From assembly GCA_900323505.1 (NCBI GenBank), contig OOIN01000011.1, forward strand, positions 682,001 to 746,000: DNA of 64,000 bases, given 5' to 3'. Numbering within the stretch: the first letter of the stretch is position 1; each line of letters opens with the position of its first letter. Under the pieces are notes generated by a model. The model saw only the letters and a program-made list of their open reading frames with translations, was not told the origin of the DNA and made no database searches. Below are positions 62,786 through 64,000 of this stretch, piece by piece. The DNA comes from Ustilago trichophora (lineage: Eukaryota > Basidiomycota > Ustilaginomycetes > Ustilaginales > Ustilaginaceae). The position numbers and the translations under genes are program-made.

Positions 62786-64000
62786 ATGTCTGTCACTCCT
62801 CCCCTTCAAACAGATCACACCACCGCGTCATCTGACGCCGACCTCACCGCTCACGCAGCTACAAGTAGATGGGGCACCGTCTCAGGAGGCTTGCGTAGTC
62901 CACCTCCTGCTCCCTCTTCAGGCGCCGGTGTGCGTCGCAACCACACTATCCATGGCGCACGCCATCACGGTAAGCCTCGTCTCGAGAAACACTTTGAACA
63001 GCCCGAAGACTATCCTGCCCACCAATCACTTGGCGATGGTGCCTCCCCTGCGCAGCAAGGACCGCAGGCTGCTACAGCAAGCTCTGTCGAACGCGCCCGT
63101 GGACCATCGAGTTCGCCTCCTTCCACCAATGACCCCCCGCTTGACCCCCTTGCCTCTCCCTCGACACGATCCGACACCGCCGGAGACTTTGTATCTTCAC
63201 TCTCTCCCCTACAAGCACTCTACTCCAAGTCGAACGTTTCTAGGAATCTCTCCTTGCCAAGCCGCCATTCGTCCAAGCTCGCCTCCAACTTGCCACATAG
63301 CGCCACACACGGCCGAACCAGTCTCTTCAACAGTCTGTCCGCCATCACTGGAGGTTCAGACTTGGACGAGCACGACTGGGAGAAGCTCATTCACTCGAGC
63401 AATGCGCTAGGTGACGAACATCACCAGGATCCCAATGCATCTCACAGTCTCTCCCTGCAGACGGATCATCCCTGGTCCTCCTCCCTCTTTGCGCAAGGTC
63501 AGCTCGGCGCACCCGCCGACGCGTCGCTTCCAACATCTCCCATCTCGCGGTCCGATCTCTTTGCAGATGCCCACCAACGTACCGACAGTTCCAGTGCCGT
63601 TGATCTCTTCGATCAGCAGGCCGCGCTTTCCGATGCCCAGGCCCTGCGTGGCTCGGCCAGCTTCGTCCGCCGCCATCAGTCGCTCAACCACCACTCTGGA
63701 CGTTCGGCTGCCAACCGACTCGCCGCTCGTTCCACAGATCTCCTCAGCAGATACGCTGGCGATGTAGCAGATCCCGTCATGTCTTCTTACTCACGAACAG
63801 ATGCTGCCTTCAGCCCAGTCCGCCATCCAACCAGTCTTTCCGCCGCAAGCAGTCCCATCATGCCCACCAGCTATTCAAAAGCTCCCTGGAATCAGCCCGC
63901 CCAAGACCCCATCGGATCGCCTTCTCGCTTCGCTGCATCCTTCCCCTCACAGAACCTGGACGGTTCTCACAGTAGGATGCCCTCTGGCATCGACGCTTCT
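62786..64000 (+). CDS. Ser/Pro/His-rich protein of unknown function, truncated by window edge
   Basis: From the ATG at 62786 (MSVTPPLQTDHTTASS) the frame is open through base 64000, giving 405 residues with the C-terminus outside. The visible part is low in complexity: Ser, Pro, Ala and His-rich, with short ordered-looking bits RRNHTIHGARHHGKPRLEKH, SLFNSLSAITGGSDLDEHDW and SLFAQGQLGAPADASLP. The repeated S-D-L-F and V-D-L-F motifs could be short linear binding motifs. I do not recognise the family; such long disordered N-termini are common in fungal RNA-binding and signalling proteins, but no domain is inside the window. A GGTAAGCC at 62968 could be a donor, yet the frame reads through it without a stop. 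Confidence 0.75.
   Translation, partial: MSVTPPLQTDHTTASSDADLTAHAATSRWGTVSGGLRSPPPAPSSGAGVRRNHTIHGARHHGKPRLEKHFEQPEDYPAHQSLGDGASPAQQGPQAATASSVERARGPSSSPPSTNDPPLDPLASPSTRSDTAGDFVSSLSPLQALYSKSNVSRNLSLPSRHSSKLASNLPHSATHGRTSLFNSLSAITGGSDLDEHDWEKLIHSSNALGDEHHQDPNASHSLSLQTDHPWSSSLFAQGQLGAPADASLPTSPISRSDLFADAHQRTDSSSAVDLFDQQAALSDAQALRGSASFVRRHQSLNHHSGRSAANRLAARSTDLLSRYAGDVADPVMSSYSRTDAAFSPVRHPTSLSAASSPIMPTSYSKAPWNQPAQDPIGSPSRFAASFPSQNLDGSHSRMPSGIDAS

Overview
The window looks like a chromosome arm of a smut fungus (Basidiomycota, Ustilaginomycotina, most likely Ustilaginaceae: Ustilago, Sporisorium, Moesziomyces and relatives). This is an inference. It rests on large, mostly intronless genes with C-rich third positions, long Ser/Ala/Gln-rich disordered tails, short introns with GTAAGT-type donors, pyrimidine-rich leaders, and a gene set typical of these yeasts and plant pathogens. 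I cannot name the species.

Layout: a CRIB-motif protein cut by the left edge (1-1232, -); a cytosolic group III hybrid histidine kinase of the Nik1/Os-1 type with seven HAMP-type repeats (2563-6737, -); a 4.4 kb gene-poor stretch; a Mid2/WSC-like single-pass surface protein (11158-12627, +); a yippee-like zinc protein (13326-13889, +); then a run of minus-strand genes: YTM1 (14218-15798), an MPPED-type metallophosphoesterase (16391-17440), the GID ubiquitin-ligase RING subunit RMD5/GID2 (18027-19645) and the COPII scaffold SEC16 (20496-27113). RAD14/XPA (27956-29065, +) is divergent from SEC16. Next come ER glucosidase I CWH41 (29223-31829, -), KNR4/SMI1 (34768-37113, +), a 74-residue At2g23090-like zinc-finger protein in three exons (37394-37866, -), GPI16 (38236-40575, +), a giant ferric-reductase-like flavocytochrome (41401-45474, -), signal peptide peptidase (47922-49172, -), a Ydj1-type DnaJ (50550-51911, +), a secreted GH25 muramidase (52402-53109, -), a KpsF/KdsD-like sugar-phosphate isomerase (54855-56168, -), a DHA1 drug/polyamine-type MFS carrier (59480-61501, +), and the start of a Ser/Pro-rich protein of unknown function cut by the right edge (62786-64000, +).

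Most genes are housekeeping. Several share the secretory pathway and cell surface: SEC16 (ER exit), CWH41 (N-glycan trimming), GPI16 (GPI anchoring), signal peptide peptidase (ER membrane), KNR4 and the Mid2-like protein (wall integrity), with the Nik1-type kinase feeding osmotic and wall signalling. I see no operon logic, transposon, CRISPR array, rRNA or convincing tRNA.

Points worth a second look are the FUS-like prion-type domain inside SEC16, the bacterial-type KpsF isomerase without CBS domains, the secreted muramidase, the ferric-reductase-like protein with two large disordered insertions, three palindromic TACTG/CAGTA pentamer islands in non-coding DNA, poly(A) tracts of 28, 38 and 61 bases, and several alternative or tiny coding exons. 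Nothing here is clearly a new system; the strongest candidates for unexplained biology are the isomerase, the pentamer islands and a Cys/Trp-rich open frame near 58.8-59.4 kb.
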